The notes beneath the pieces were generated by a model that did no database searches, was not told the origin of the DNA, and saw nothing but the letters and a program-made list of their open reading frames with translations. A DNA stretch of 64,000 nucleotides from Nocardia wallacei (GTDB lineage: Bacteria; Actinomycetota; Actinomycetes; Mycobacteriales; Mycobacteriaceae): positions 1 to 64,000 of the forward strand of contig NZ_JARWOP010000385.1 of assembly GCF_029868745.1 (NCBI RefSeq), in the 5' to 3' direction. Below are positions 1 through 7,136 of this stretch, piece after piece. Position numbers and translations under genes: made by a program. Numbering within the stretch: the stretch's first letter is position 1; the number at the start of each line of letters is the position of its first letter.

Positions 1-29
1 TTCCGACAACGGCGCATTACGGTGGGACA

Positions 30-91
30 CGAAGACCTCCGATTTGGTGAATGCGTTCCTAGACAGCTCGCACTTCACTCGGAGGTCTTCG
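30..91. repeat. 13-bp perfect inverted repeat, possible insertion-sequence edge
   Basis: CGAAGACCTCCGA at 30-42 is repeated as its exact reverse complement at 79-91, with a 36-base spacer. The right arm is followed at once by an ATG at 94 that opens a 15-codon frame ending at a TAG near 141. Such a layout (terminal repeat, then a start codon within a few bases) is common at the left end of transposase genes, and the following gene looks truncated, so an IS remnant is plausible. No transposase domain can be read, so the mobile-element interpretation is inference; the inverted repeat itself is seen directly. Confidence 0.5.
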
Positions 92-146
92 CCATGTCAG
101 CTCGCCACGCCGTCACCAACGTCCATGGTCAGTACACCTAGCCGTC

Positions 147-479
147 ATGCCGGCGCTCGTCTCCCGGCACATCGTGCTGATCCTGCTCGCGATCTGGCTG
201 TGGAAACAACGCCGCCTGGTCGCGATCTGCTCGGCGTTCTGCGCATCGGCCGGCCTCGCCGGCACCGTCCTGCTCGCCATCGGCCTCCAGGTCGGCATCA
301 GCGAACGACTCGTCTTCTACCCGCTGCCGATCTGGATGGCGATCACCGGCGCCGTCATCGCGCTCGGCCCGCTACGCAACGCGGCGCCCTTGCGATACCT
401 GCGCCGGTTCGAGACGAAAACCGCTGCGGTGCCGATGTTTTCCGGAACCGCAGCCGATACCCAAGCCTCGCGGGCCTGA
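147..479 (+). pseudogene. short membrane protein, probable truncated DUF998-like remnant
   Basis: A 110-aa frame with hydrophobic segments at about residues 5-17, 25-47 and 58-75. The motif GISERLVFYPLPIW followed by a hydrophobic stretch resembles the last membrane segments of DUF998-type integral membrane proteins, which are normally about 200 aa with six or so helices. Here only the C-terminal half is present and no good ribosome site precedes the ATG at 147, so I read it as a decayed fragment whose 5' part was lost, perhaps at the junction marked by the inverted repeat just upstream. It could instead be a small independent membrane protein. The family link is weak. Confidence 0.35.
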
Positions 480-480
480 A

Positions 481-969
481 CTACCTCGATGCGTGACCCG
501 GACCTCCGGCTCGCCGGTCCGGCCGCGCCGACCGATGCCGGGCCCGGAGCCACGCGGCGGCGTCGGCTCCCCCGCCGCGTTCGGAATCCCAATGCTGCTG
601 TGCGGCAGTCGAATCGCCATCGGCGACCGGGGTGATTATCCGGAGGGTCAGGGCGGTGTCGATGCCGTCTCCGATCACGGCGAGCGTGCGCGCGGGCCGG
701 TGCCGGGAGCCGTCGAGGCGGATCCGCCGACCGGCGCTGTCCAGTTCCCTTGGCGCGGCAGACCATTCGTCGGGGTGATAGATCACCCGACGGATCGGTC
801 CGATGCCGGGGCGCAGCGCCGAGAGCAGGCCCGTCAGCTCCACGACGAGATCACGGCTGTGCGGCCACCAGACCCCGTCGACGTTTGCCGTGCCGGCGGC
901 ATCGAGCTCGAGCCGCAGCCTTCGAGGCGGCGACTGTCGGGAGCTGGTCACGTGCGGTTGTGGTGTCAT
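481..969 (-). CDS. DUF5994-like protein, first of three in the window
   Basis: A 162-aa protein of unknown function. Residues 30-48 carry the family signature, VDGVWWP-hS-DL followed by a leucine-rich helix, then GPI-RV-YhPDEW, which is shared with the proteins encoded at 3861-4298 and 4295-4765. The start is the ATG at 969 because CAGGAG lies 8 bases upstream; an open extension to 1143 has no such site and low-complexity content. The C-terminal third does not match its paralogues and may have diverged or shifted frame. A dyad at 1076-1099 lies upstream, in the gap shared with the divergent small gene at 1230, and matches the operator next to the TetR gene at 3022. Role unknown; co-regulation with lipid and stress genes is inferred. 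Confidence 0.75.
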   Translation of the reverse strand: MTPQPHVTSSRQSPPRRLRLELDAAGTANVDGVWWPHSRDLVVELTGLLSALRPGIGPIRRVIYHPDEWSAAPRELDSAGRRIRLDGSRHRPARTLAVIGDGIDTALTLRIITPVADGDSTAAQQHWDSERGGGADAAAWLRARHRSARPDRRAGGPGHASR

Positions 970-1075
970 GATCGACACTCCTGTCGCGGCCGTTGCGGTC
1001 CGCCATGGTGATTCGGTTCGAGGTCCGGTATGTGTCGCGCCGACGGTCGATCGGTGCTGCCGGACCGGATATTGC

Positions 1076-1099
1076 CTACAATGTAACTCTACGCCGTAG
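1076..1099. promoter_or_regulatory. candidate TetR operator B between DUF5994-like and DUF6307-like genes
   Basis: Contains the perfect odd palindrome CTACGCCGTAG at 1089-1099, preceded by the arm CTACAATGTA at 1076-1085. Arm, three-base spacer and core match in order and spacing the site at 2945-2968 beside the TetR gene (arm 7 of 10 bases) and the site at 3783-3806. It sits in the divergent gap between the gene ending at 481 and the one starting at 1230, so it could control both. Confidence 0.6.
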
Positions 1100-1229
1100 A
1101 CATCCGCCATGACGGCGGGATACGCTGAGGTCGGCGTCGACATCGCCTCCCCATGCCTGCCGCGAGGACAGCGCCTGCCATGGCGAAGAGTCGAGATTCA
1201 AAGGTCCATTACCGAAAGGAAACAAGAAA

Positions 1230-1376
1230 ATGGCGGCGAAAACGCCTTACGAGCGCCGAGTGGCTCGCGTCCGGGACGCGGTGCGGAAGCATTCGAAACT
1301 CGACGATGCCGCGGCGACCGCGCTCGCGGTCCACGTGCTGCATTCCCTCGATACCATCCCCGAGAAGATTCGCTGA
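1230..1376 (+). CDS. small DUF6307-like protein
   Basis: A 48-aa protein, too short for most gene finders. The ATG at 1230 follows AAAGGA with 9 bases spacing. The sequence reads PYERRVARVRDAV, then KLDDAAATALAVHVL and ends IPEKIR, a pattern I associate with the DUF6307 family of short actinobacterial proteins of unknown function. Its whole 3' part, 130 bases, overlaps the end of the desaturase gene on the opposite strand. It is divergent from the DUF5994-like gene at 481-969, and the dyad at 1076-1099 lies between them, which suggests the same TetR control. The start, spacing and amino-acid pattern are seen; the family name is from memory. Confidence 0.65.
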   Translation: MAAKTPYERRVARVRDAVRKHSKLDDAAATALAVHVLHSLDTIPEKIR

Positions 1377-2584
1377 CGAGGATTCCTGGCCGCGCGCAGT
1401 GCCGAGAGCAGGCCACGGCGGCGGGTCGAGCCCTCGGTGACGTCGCCGAAGCTGTTGTGGCCGACGAACTTTCGTTCCGAGGCGGTTTCGGGTGCGTTAT
1501 CGCTGGTCGCGGTCAGGAAAGTGTCGGGCAGGGCGAGTTTGTGGATGGTGCGCAGGGTCAGCAGGTACTGCCGTAGCAGCGGGCCGGTGGTGTAGGGCAG
1601 GTCGTATGTGTCGCACAGCGCCCGGACCCGGTGCGCGATCTGGGCGTAGCGGTTGCTGGGCAGGTCGGGAAAAAGATGGTGTTCGATCTGATAGCACAGA
1701 TTCCCGCTGAGGAAGGCCAGGGTCGGGCCGGCGTCGAAGTTGGCGCTGCCCAGCATCTGCCGTAGGTACCACTCGGCCTTCGACTCCTCCTCGACGACCG
1801 CGGGCGTGAATTTCTCTGCGCCGTCGGGAAAGTGGCCGCAGAAGATCACGAGATAGGCCCAGATATTGCGGGCGGTGTTGGCGGCGGCGTTCGCGGCGAG
1901 CGTGCGGCGCCACCGCCGCCCGCTCAGTAGCGGAAACAACAGATAGTCCTTGCCGACCTGTCTGCCGATCTTGGTGGCGAAGGACTTGGTCTGCGCGGCC
2001 TTGCCCGCGGGCGTGGTGGCGCGATCGCGTTCGGAGTACAGATCGTGCAGGGCGATGCCCCACTCGAATGTCGCTGCCAGGAACAGATTCTGCAGTGGTT
2101 GCAGCAGTAGCCGCGGCCGCCACGGCTGGTCCCGGGTCACCCGCATGACACCGAAGCCGATGTCGTCGTCCATGCCGAGCACGTTCGTGTACACGTGGTG
2201 CCGGAAGTTGTGCGAATAGCGCCATTGCGCCGACAGCCCGGCCATATCCCATTCCCAAGTGCCGGAATGGATTTCGGGATCGTTCATCCAATCCCATTGG
2301 CCGTGGCCGATATTATGGCCGAGTTCCATGTTCTCGACGCTCTTGGCCACCGCCAGCCCGGCGGTACCCAAAAGCCAGCCGGTCTTGCCCCGGCTGAGGG
2401 CGATGGTCAGCCGGGAGGCCGCGTCCAGCGCCCGCTGGAAGGTGATCGTGCGACGAATATAGGTGGCGTCGCGGGCGCCGCGCTGGTCTTCGATGTCGCG
2501 TCGGATCGCGTCGAGTTCACGTCCGAGCGCCTCGACATCGTCAGGAGTCAGGTGTGCGTAGATGCCGACTTCGGTGATTGCCAT
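1247..2584 (-). CDS. DesA3-like membrane fatty acyl desaturase
   Basis: A 445-aa membrane fatty-acid desaturase. Three histidine boxes bind the di-iron centre: HNIGH at 90-94, HNFRHH at 125-130 and QIEHH at 299-303. The context GQWDWMNDPEIH after box one is typical of the mycobacterial DesA3 (stearoyl-CoA delta-9 desaturase, Rv3229c) group, so insertion of a double bond in a long acyl chain at the membrane is expected, using electrons from a separate reductase not seen here. The ATG at 2584 lies 89 bases after a CsbD-like gene in the same direction. The last 40 or so residues are low in conservation and read antisense through the DUF6307-like gene at 1230-1376, which suggests the normal stop was lost. 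Substrate position is not determinable from sequence. Confidence 0.88.
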   Translation of the reverse strand: MAITEVGIYAHLTPDDVEALGRELDAIRRDIEDQRGARDATYIRRTITFQRALDAASRLTIALSRGKTGWLLGTAGLAVAKSVENMELGHNIGHGQWDWMNDPEIHSGTWEWDMAGLSAQWRYSHNFRHHVYTNVLGMDDDIGFGVMRVTRDQPWRPRLLLQPLQNLFLAATFEWGIALHDLYSERDRATTPAGKAAQTKSFATKIGRQVGKDYLLFPLLSGRRWRRTLAANAAANTARNIWAYLVIFCGHFPDGAEKFTPAVVEEESKAEWYLRQMLGSANFDAGPTLAFLSGNLCYQIEHHLFPDLPSNRYAQIAHRVRALCDTYDLPYTTGPLLRQYLLTLRTIHKLALPDTFLTATSDNAPETASERKFVGHNSFGDVTEGSTRRRGLLSALRAARNPRQRIFSGMVSRECSTWTASAVAAASSSFECFRTASRTRATRRS

Positions 2585-2673
2585 AATTCATACCCTCGAA
2601 TTGCCGGGTGTCGTGTTTGGCCGAACCGATGCCGGGCACCCGCGCAAGCATGCTGCGCGGCTGCGGAACCGGA

Positions 2674-2847
2674 TCAGCGTTTGAATGCCGCCTCGAGTCC
2701 TTTTTTGGCCCGGTCGATTGCACTGCGGGCTTGCTGCCCAGCGCTTTCCGTCCGGGGGCGGCCGTCTCCGCCTGCCTTGTCGAACAGCTTGTCCAGGTTC
2801 GCCTTAGCCGCCTGAACCTGGTGGGTGATCTTGTCGCCGATGGTCAT
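2674..2847 (-). CDS. small CsbD-like stress protein
   Basis: A 57-aa hydrophilic, Lys/Ala/Asp-rich protein starting MTIGDKI and ending KKGLEAAFKR. The MxIGDKI start followed by alternating charged helices is the layout of CsbD-family stress proteins, whose biochemical role is unknown. The ATG at 2847 is followed by an open frame to the TGA at 2674. It is the first gene after the operator region at 2945-2981 on the minus strand and probably forms a transcription unit with the desaturase at 1247-2584. No other start is available. Some family members are slightly longer with a GD-K-xxG core, which is only partly present here. Confidence 0.65.
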   Translation of the reverse strand: MTIGDKITHQVQAAKANLDKLFDKAGGDGRPRTESAGQQARSAIDRAKKGLEAAFKR

Positions 2848-2944
2848 CGGGATGGTCCCATCCCCGGATGCGCTGTGGAACCGCGGTCGGCCGATTGCCG
2901 ACCGGTCGACGCATAGACCGGTAATGTCTCCATCTTAGGCTCTA

Positions 2945-2981
2945 ATACGCTGTATGTCTACAGTGTAGTATTACAGCGTAT
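2945..2981. promoter_or_regulatory. TetR operator A, 37-bp two-layer dyad
   Basis: ATACGCTGTA at 2945-2954 is the exact reverse complement of TACAGCGTAT at 2972-2981, and the perfect palindrome CTACAGTGTAG at 2958-2968 lies on the same axis (base 2963). Fifteen of eighteen base pairs of the dyad match. It lies between the divergent CsbD-desaturase unit and the TetR gene at 3022. Two nested dyads of this length suit binding by two TetR dimers. Occupancy by the adjacent regulator is inferred. Confidence 0.75.
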
Positions 2982-3021
2982 CTGATAGTTGCCGAACACA
3001 GCGGCAGTCGAGGAGTCTGCG

Positions 3022-3753
3022 ATGAACTACACGAGAGCGGGGCCACCCGCCGCCCCCGACCCGCCCGGTGATCACGCCGACGACAGCCGGGCTCGACCAC
3101 TGACACGTACGGCGATACTCGCCGCCGCACTCGAGATCATCGACCGCGACAGCATCGAGCGACTCTCGATGCGGCGCTTGGGCCGACGGCTCGACCGGCA
3201 CCCGACTGCGCTCTACCGCCACGCCGCCAACAAGGCCGCGCTACTCGACGGCGTCACCGAATTCGTGCTCGAGCAGTTGACCGTCGACTCCACCGACCCG
3301 GACTGGCACCATCAGCTGCGCGTCATCGCCCGCGATTTCCGCCGGCTCGCCGTGACGCATCCGCATGTCGTGCCATTGCTGGTCACCTACCCACTGGCCA
3401 CGCCACTGGGCTTGCGGCCGTGGGGCACACTGCGCCCCCTGGAACATATTCTCGACCTGCTGACCCGGGCGAACTTCAGCGGAAACGACGCCCTGCAGAT
3501 CTACCGGGCGCTGTTCGGATTTCTGTACGGCCATGTGCTCAACGAACTGCAGGAAATCATCCACCTGCCGGAGGAATCCACCGATCTACTGCGACTCGGC
3601 CTGCACCACCTTCCGATCGGCGACTTTCCGTTGCTGCGCGGACTCGCCTCCGAGCTGGCCGCCTACGACGGCGTCCTCGAACTCGAACGCGGCCTGGACA
3701 TCCTGCTCGCCGGCCTCGACACCACCCTCGCCGCAAATCCCGCAACTCGTTGA
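3022..3753 (+). CDS. TetR-family transcriptional repressor
   Basis: A 243-aa regulator. Residues 28-75 form the TetR DNA-binding domain: TRTAILAAALEII, then SMRRLGRRLDRHPTALYRH as the helix-turn-helix. The longer C-terminal part resembles the TetR_C (tetracycline repressor class) ligand domain, with LxxHP and GFLYG-like helices. The ATG at 3022 is preceded by GAGGAG; an upstream GTG at 2989 lacks a site. The gene is divergent from the CsbD-like and desaturase genes, and the 37-bp dyad between them is the likely autoregulatory operator. Related sites before the DUF5994-like genes suggest a small regulon. The ligand is unknown; a lipid or membrane-active compound would fit the desaturase target (inference). 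Confidence 0.88.
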   Translation: MNYTRAGPPAAPDPPGDHADDSRARPLTRTAILAAALEIIDRDSIERLSMRRLGRRLDRHPTALYRHAANKAALLDGVTEFVLEQLTVDSTDPDWHHQLRVIARDFRRLAVTHPHVVPLLVTYPLATPLGLRPWGTLRPLEHILDLLTRANFSGNDALQIYRALFGFLYGHVLNELQEIIHLPEESTDLLRLGLHHLPIGDFPLLRGLASELAAYDGVLELERGLDILLAGLDTTLAANPATR

Positions 3754-3782
3754 ACACACCCGAGCGGCGCACACGGCGCGCC

Positions 3783-3806
3783 ATATGATGTAGGTCTACA
3801 ACGTTG
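3783..3806. promoter_or_regulatory. candidate TetR operator C before the DUF5994-like pair
   Basis: ATATGATGTA at 3783-3792 matches the left arm of operator A at 8 of 10 bases, and CTACAACGTTG at 3796-3806 matches its core at 8 of 11, with the same three-base spacer. The block TGTAGGTCTACA inside it is itself a palindrome. The site ends 54 bases before the ATG at 3861, where a repressor would block transcription of the two genes downstream. Confidence 0.55.
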
Positions 3807-3860
3807 ACAGGCAGGCGCCAGCGGCGTCTACTGAAGGTAACCGACCCAGGGAGCAACACC

Positions 3861-4298
3861 ATGGCACCACTCCATATCCGCCGTCGGACCACCCGGCACC
3901 GCGGCCCGCCCGAATACACGCCGCGATTGCGGCTCAAGCCGGAAAGCGACGCATACATCGACGGCGCCTGGTGGCCCCGGTCCGACGAACTCACCACCGA
4001 ACTACCGGGCCTGCTGACATTCCTGGAAATTCGGATGGGCCCCATCTGCCGCGTCGTCTACGACCGGGCCAGCTGGGCACCCGCACCCCGCACCTTGACC
4101 GTCGGGGAGCACGAGGTGCAACTCGACGCCTACCCCTTCGAGGCGGGCAACACGATGTATGTCTTCGGCGACGACAACAGCATGCTCGTGCTCCAGGTCG
4201 TCCTCTCGACCACCGACTACTACAGCGCACGTTCCACCCTCATCGCCGCCGCGCGACAACCGGCACCACAGCCCCTCGAACAGGAGACAAGCTCATGA
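3861..4298 (+). CDS. DUF5994-like protein, second copy
   Basis: A 145-aa protein with the DUF5994 core: LRLKPE, then IDGAWWPRSDELTTELPGLL at about 33-52, GPICRVVYD-ASW at 63-75 and a C-terminal helix with SARSTLIAAAR. The ATG at 3861 follows AGGGAG; a longer frame from 3804 would start inside the operator region. Its TGA overlaps the ATG of the next gene, so the two are translationally coupled. It shares the WWP signature with the genes at 481-969 and 4295-4765 but differs in the flanks. Function unknown. The proteins lack signal peptides and membrane segments and are probably cytoplasmic. Confidence 0.75.
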   Translation: MAPLHIRRRTTRHRGPPEYTPRLRLKPESDAYIDGAWWPRSDELTTELPGLLTFLEIRMGPICRVVYDRASWAPAPRTLTVGEHEVQLDAYPFEAGNTMYVFGDDNSMLVLQVVLSTTDYYSARSTLIAAARQPAPQPLEQETSS

Positions 4299-4765
4299 TT
4301 CACGGCAACACGCGCCGCCCGATCACCAATCACCTCGCCATGAACAGAAGCACCGGCCCACCTGGAAGACACACCCAGCCGTTCGGCGCCCCGACCCGCA
4401 CACCACGACTGCTGTTGCGCCGCAACAGCACCCGCGCCGGTGACGTCGACGGCGCCTGGTGGCCCTGGACGGCCAACCTCACCGCCGAACTGCACGACCT
4501 GATCGCCGCCCTCACCCCGAGTCTCGGCCCGATCACCGGAGTGGGCTTCGACTGGAACCGGATCAGCCGCGCCCAACGCCACATCGATCACGACGACGGC
4601 GTACACATGCACGACCCGAGCGCCGGCCAACCCGCCGGCATCATGCGCCTGACCGTCGCGTACGGCCCCCAGGCGGTCCTGCTCGTCATCCCCTTCGACA
4701 CTCCCCGCGAACGCGCCGAGGACCTGATGCGTCAGGCAGCGCGAAATACGGACCTGTCGGTTTAA
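4295..4765 (+). CDS. DUF5994-like protein, third copy
   Basis: A 156-aa protein coupled to the previous gene by an ATGA overlap and preceded by AGGAG. The core VDGAWWPWTANLTAELHDL lies at 51-69, followed by GPITGVGFDWN and ending LMRQAARNTDLSV, a more typical DUF5994 tail than in the first copy. An Arg/His/Pro-rich 45-residue N-terminal region precedes the domain and looks disordered. It converges with the TetR gene at 4771, with only 5 bases between the stops. The pair in tandem may form a hetero-complex, which is inference from coupling only. Confidence 0.72.
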   Translation: MIHGNTRRPITNHLAMNRSTGPPGRHTQPFGAPTRTPRLLLRRNSTRAGDVDGAWWPWTANLTAELHDLIAALTPSLGPITGVGFDWNRISRAQRHIDHDDGVHMHDPSAGQPAGIMRLTVAYGPQAVLLVIPFDTPRERAEDLMRQAARNTDLSV

Positions 4766-4770
4766 CGGCT

Positions 4771-5322
4771 CTACCTCTTGCGCAAGCCGGACAGCAGTAG
4801 TTGCCACGCGTCGTCGGCGACGCCACGGCGCATGGGTTCGGGAACCTTGGTGAGCAGGGCCGCGATCAGCGCGATGGCAAGCAGTAGGTCGCGGGCGGTG
4901 GTGCCGGGCCGGAAGGTGCCGCTGGTGTCGGTGGCGAGCTTCTCCGTGAGCAGCGCGTGTACGCGCATTTCGGCGGCGATGTGCTCGGGACCGCGATCGT
5001 CCGGGCGCAGCGTCGAGACGAAAGCGGTGCACTCCACGAGCTGGTCCAAGAACGAGGCGAGCAGGTCGTTCAGAGTGCAATCGGGTCGTTCGGCGAGCCG
5101 CTCGAGGACCTGGATATCCTCCTCGAACACCGCACGGATGAGACTTTCCCGGGTGGGAAAGTGTCGGTACAACACGCCGGGGCTGACACCCGCGGTGGTC
5201 GAGATGAGCGAGAGGGCTACGGCCGGGCCGTGCTGACTGAAGGCGGCACGCGCGGCACCGAGGATGGCAGCGCGATTCTCAGCCGCAGCGGCGGGACCCC
5301 TGTTGACGCGACCGGCTTTCAC
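4771..5322 (-). CDS. TetR-family regulator of the LVIVD/GMC locus
   Basis: A 183-aa TetR regulator. Residues about 15-60 form the DNA-binding domain (RAAILGAARAAFSQHG, then SLISTTAGVSPGVLYRHFPTRESL), with a helical ligand domain behind it. I chose the GTG at 5322 because a longer reading to 5451 would run through the operator copy at 5338-5359 and adds a low-complexity basic stretch; the chosen start gives usual TetR length. The site TACCGGAG-N6-CTCCGGAG lies 16 bases upstream of the start, and two better copies stand before the genes at 5568 and 7969. It is therefore probably the autoregulated repressor of these exported proteins. The inducer is unknown. Confidence 0.85.
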   Translation of the reverse strand: MKAGRVNRGPAAAAENRAAILGAARAAFSQHGPAVALSLISTTAGVSPGVLYRHFPTRESLIRAVFEEDIQVLERLAERPDCTLNDLLASFLDQLVECTAFVSTLRPDDRGPEHIAAEMRVHALLTEKLATDTSGTFRPGTTARDLLLAIALIAALLTKVPEPMRRGVADDAWQLLLSGLRKR

Positions 5323-5337
5323 ACCCGCAACGCTACC

Positions 5338-5359
5338 TACCGGAGAGGTTGCTCCGGAG
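5338..5359. promoter_or_regulatory. 22-bp operator copy 1 (TetR gene promoter)
   Basis: TACCGGAG at 5338-5345, six bases, then CTCCGGAG at 5352-5359; 7 of 8 arm positions pair. It lies directly upstream of the GTG start of the TetR gene and has the same arm sequence and spacing as the copies at 5463 and 7891. Confidence 0.7.
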
Positions 5360-5462
5360 GTCGAGAGCTGATCTTTCGGAATTTTCGCCCGGCCGGTTCG
5401 CAGCGACGTTGCGCGACAACGCCGTTGACGTTTCGGGGTGATGTGGCGCACACTACGGGAGA

Positions 5463-5484
5463 TACCGGAGTCAATCCTCCGGTA
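5463..5484. promoter_or_regulatory. 22-bp operator copy 2 (LVIVD-DUF305 promoter)
   Basis: TACCGGAG at 5463-5470 and its exact reverse complement CTCCGGTA at 5477-5484, with a six-base spacer. The site lies 84 bases before the ATG of the LVIVD gene at 5568. It is followed by GGTGA, as is copy 3, so similarity extends past the dyad. Confidence 0.75.
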
Positions 5485-5567
5485 GGTGATCGAAAGCGAA
5501 TCGGTTCACCGGCTGTGCCGAGTTTCTCCACAAGGAAGGCGGCCCTCATCGGCGAGGGCGACACCTC

Positions 5568-7136
5568 ATGACATCGAAGTCATTGCGCCGTGCGCTGGGC
5601 ACGGCACTCGCGGTCTCCGCATCGATGGCGCTGGCGGTCGCGGTGCCCTCCGCCGCCGGCCCACCCGGCATGGGGGCCAAGGTCGAACACATCGGCGACA
5701 TCGCCGACATCTCGGCAGAAAAGGCCCACTGCGGTCCCGGATCCTCGCCCGAAACCGGGCTGCAGGGCGATATCCCGGCTGCGGATCGTGCGTCGCGGCG
5801 AAGCACCCAGGGCTACGACTGCAACCTGACCCGCGTCGGCGGCTACATCGGGCGTGGCGGCGGGATCGTCTCGGCGAGTTTCGACCACTGCGTCTATGTG
5901 GGCTCGCTGTTCCCCGGCAACATCGGCGGTCCCGCCCCCGGTGTGCAGGTGCTGGATGTGTCCGATCCCCGGAATCCGGCCCTGTCCGCGACGCTGACCG
6001 AACCGGCGATGCTGGCCGGCACGTGGGAGACGTTGAAGGTCAACACCTCTCGCAAACTGCTCGTCGGTGCGGGGGTGCCGTTGCTGACCGGCGCGGGCCT
6101 GCTGTCGATCTACGACGTGTCCGATTGCGCGCACCCCCGTCTGCTCAATCCCGGCCCGGGAACCGATCCGCTGCAACTGCTTCCGATCACCGCGCACGAG
6201 GGCGCCTTCTCGCCGGACGGCAACACCTACTGGGCCTCCGGGGTCGCTCCGGGTCTGGTGCACGCCGTCGATCTGACCGACCCGTCGAACCCGCGCGTGG
6301 TGTGGCAGGGAATGCCGGGCCTGGCGATGCACGGCATGGGAATCAGCGACGACGGGAACCGGGTGTACCTGTCGGACAACATGGGTGGGCTGGTCACCCT
6401 CGACAGCAGCGCGGTCCAGCGGCGCGATCCGAATCCGCAGGTGCCGGTGCTGGCGAGGATGACCTGGAGCGATGGCTGGGCCACCCAGCACAGCATCCCG
6501 GTCACCTACGATGACCACCATTACCTGTTCACCGTCGACGAGGCAGGCTCGGGCGGCGTGAAGCTCATCGACGTCGAAGACGACGCCCACCCGCGCATCC
6601 GCAACACCGTCAAACTCGAGATCAACCTGCCCGAAAACCAGGACAGCGCAATGGCATCGAGCATGGGCGGCGGCGTGTTCGGGTACGACGCGCATTACTG
6701 CACCGCCGACCGCCCGCACAACCCGACCGCCATGGCGTGCGGATGGGTCAGCTCCGGTGTTCGCGTCTTCGACGTGCGCGACCCGTTCGATGTGCACGAG
6801 ATCGCCTACTACAACCCGCCGGCGCAGACCGGGCGCAATCTCGACCTGTGGAACTCTCCGCACGCGTGGGCCTCGATCGTGGGTGTGCCGATGCTGGCGG
6901 CGCCGGCGGTGATCACGGCACTGACCGAGGGCAAGTTCGACCCGGCGCAGGCGTTGAGTTCGCGCACCGGCATGCTCGCGGGCGGTGATCTGTCCGGCGA
7001 CTGGTGCTTCTCGGGACCGCTGTGGCGCGGCAACCAACTGTGGACCAGCTGCTCGGACAACGCATTTCTGGCGTTGGAACTCGACCCGTCGGTCTATACC
7101 CCGCCGCCAGATCAGCGCTCCACCCAGGGCTCATGA
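5568..7136 (+). CDS. secreted LVIVD-repeat beta-propeller protein
   Basis: A 522-aa exported protein. Residues 1-31 form a Sec signal peptide (basic start, hydrophobic core, cut near VPSAAG). The mature part contains several repeats of the form VxVLDVSDPRNP, IYDVSDCAHP, AVDLTDPSNPR, LIDVEDDAHPR and VFDVRDPFD, the LVIVD repeat thought to form a beta propeller. Several cysteines suggest disulfides outside the membrane. It is translationally coupled to the DUF305 gene at 7133 (TGA/ATG overlap). Upstream is operator copy 2 of the adjacent TetR. The biochemical role of LVIVD proteins is unknown; a binding or scaffold function at the cell surface is inference. Confidence 0.85.
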   Translation: MTSKSLRRALGTALAVSASMALAVAVPSAAGPPGMGAKVEHIGDIADISAEKAHCGPGSSPETGLQGDIPAADRASRRSTQGYDCNLTRVGGYIGRGGGIVSASFDHCVYVGSLFPGNIGGPAPGVQVLDVSDPRNPALSATLTEPAMLAGTWETLKVNTSRKLLVGAGVPLLTGAGLLSIYDVSDCAHPRLLNPGPGTDPLQLLPITAHEGAFSPDGNTYWASGVAPGLVHAVDLTDPSNPRVVWQGMPGLAMHGMGISDDGNRVYLSDNMGGLVTLDSSAVQRRDPNPQVPVLARMTWSDGWATQHSIPVTYDDHHYLFTVDEAGSGGVKLIDVEDDAHPRIRNTVKLEINLPENQDSAMASSMGGGVFGYDAHYCTADRPHNPTAMACGWVSSGVRVFDVRDPFDVHEIAYYNPPAQTGRNLDLWNSPHAWASIVGVPMLAAPAVITALTEGKFDPAQALSSRTGMLAGGDLSGDWCFSGPLWRGNQLWTSCSDNAFLALELDPSVYTPPPDQRSTQGS

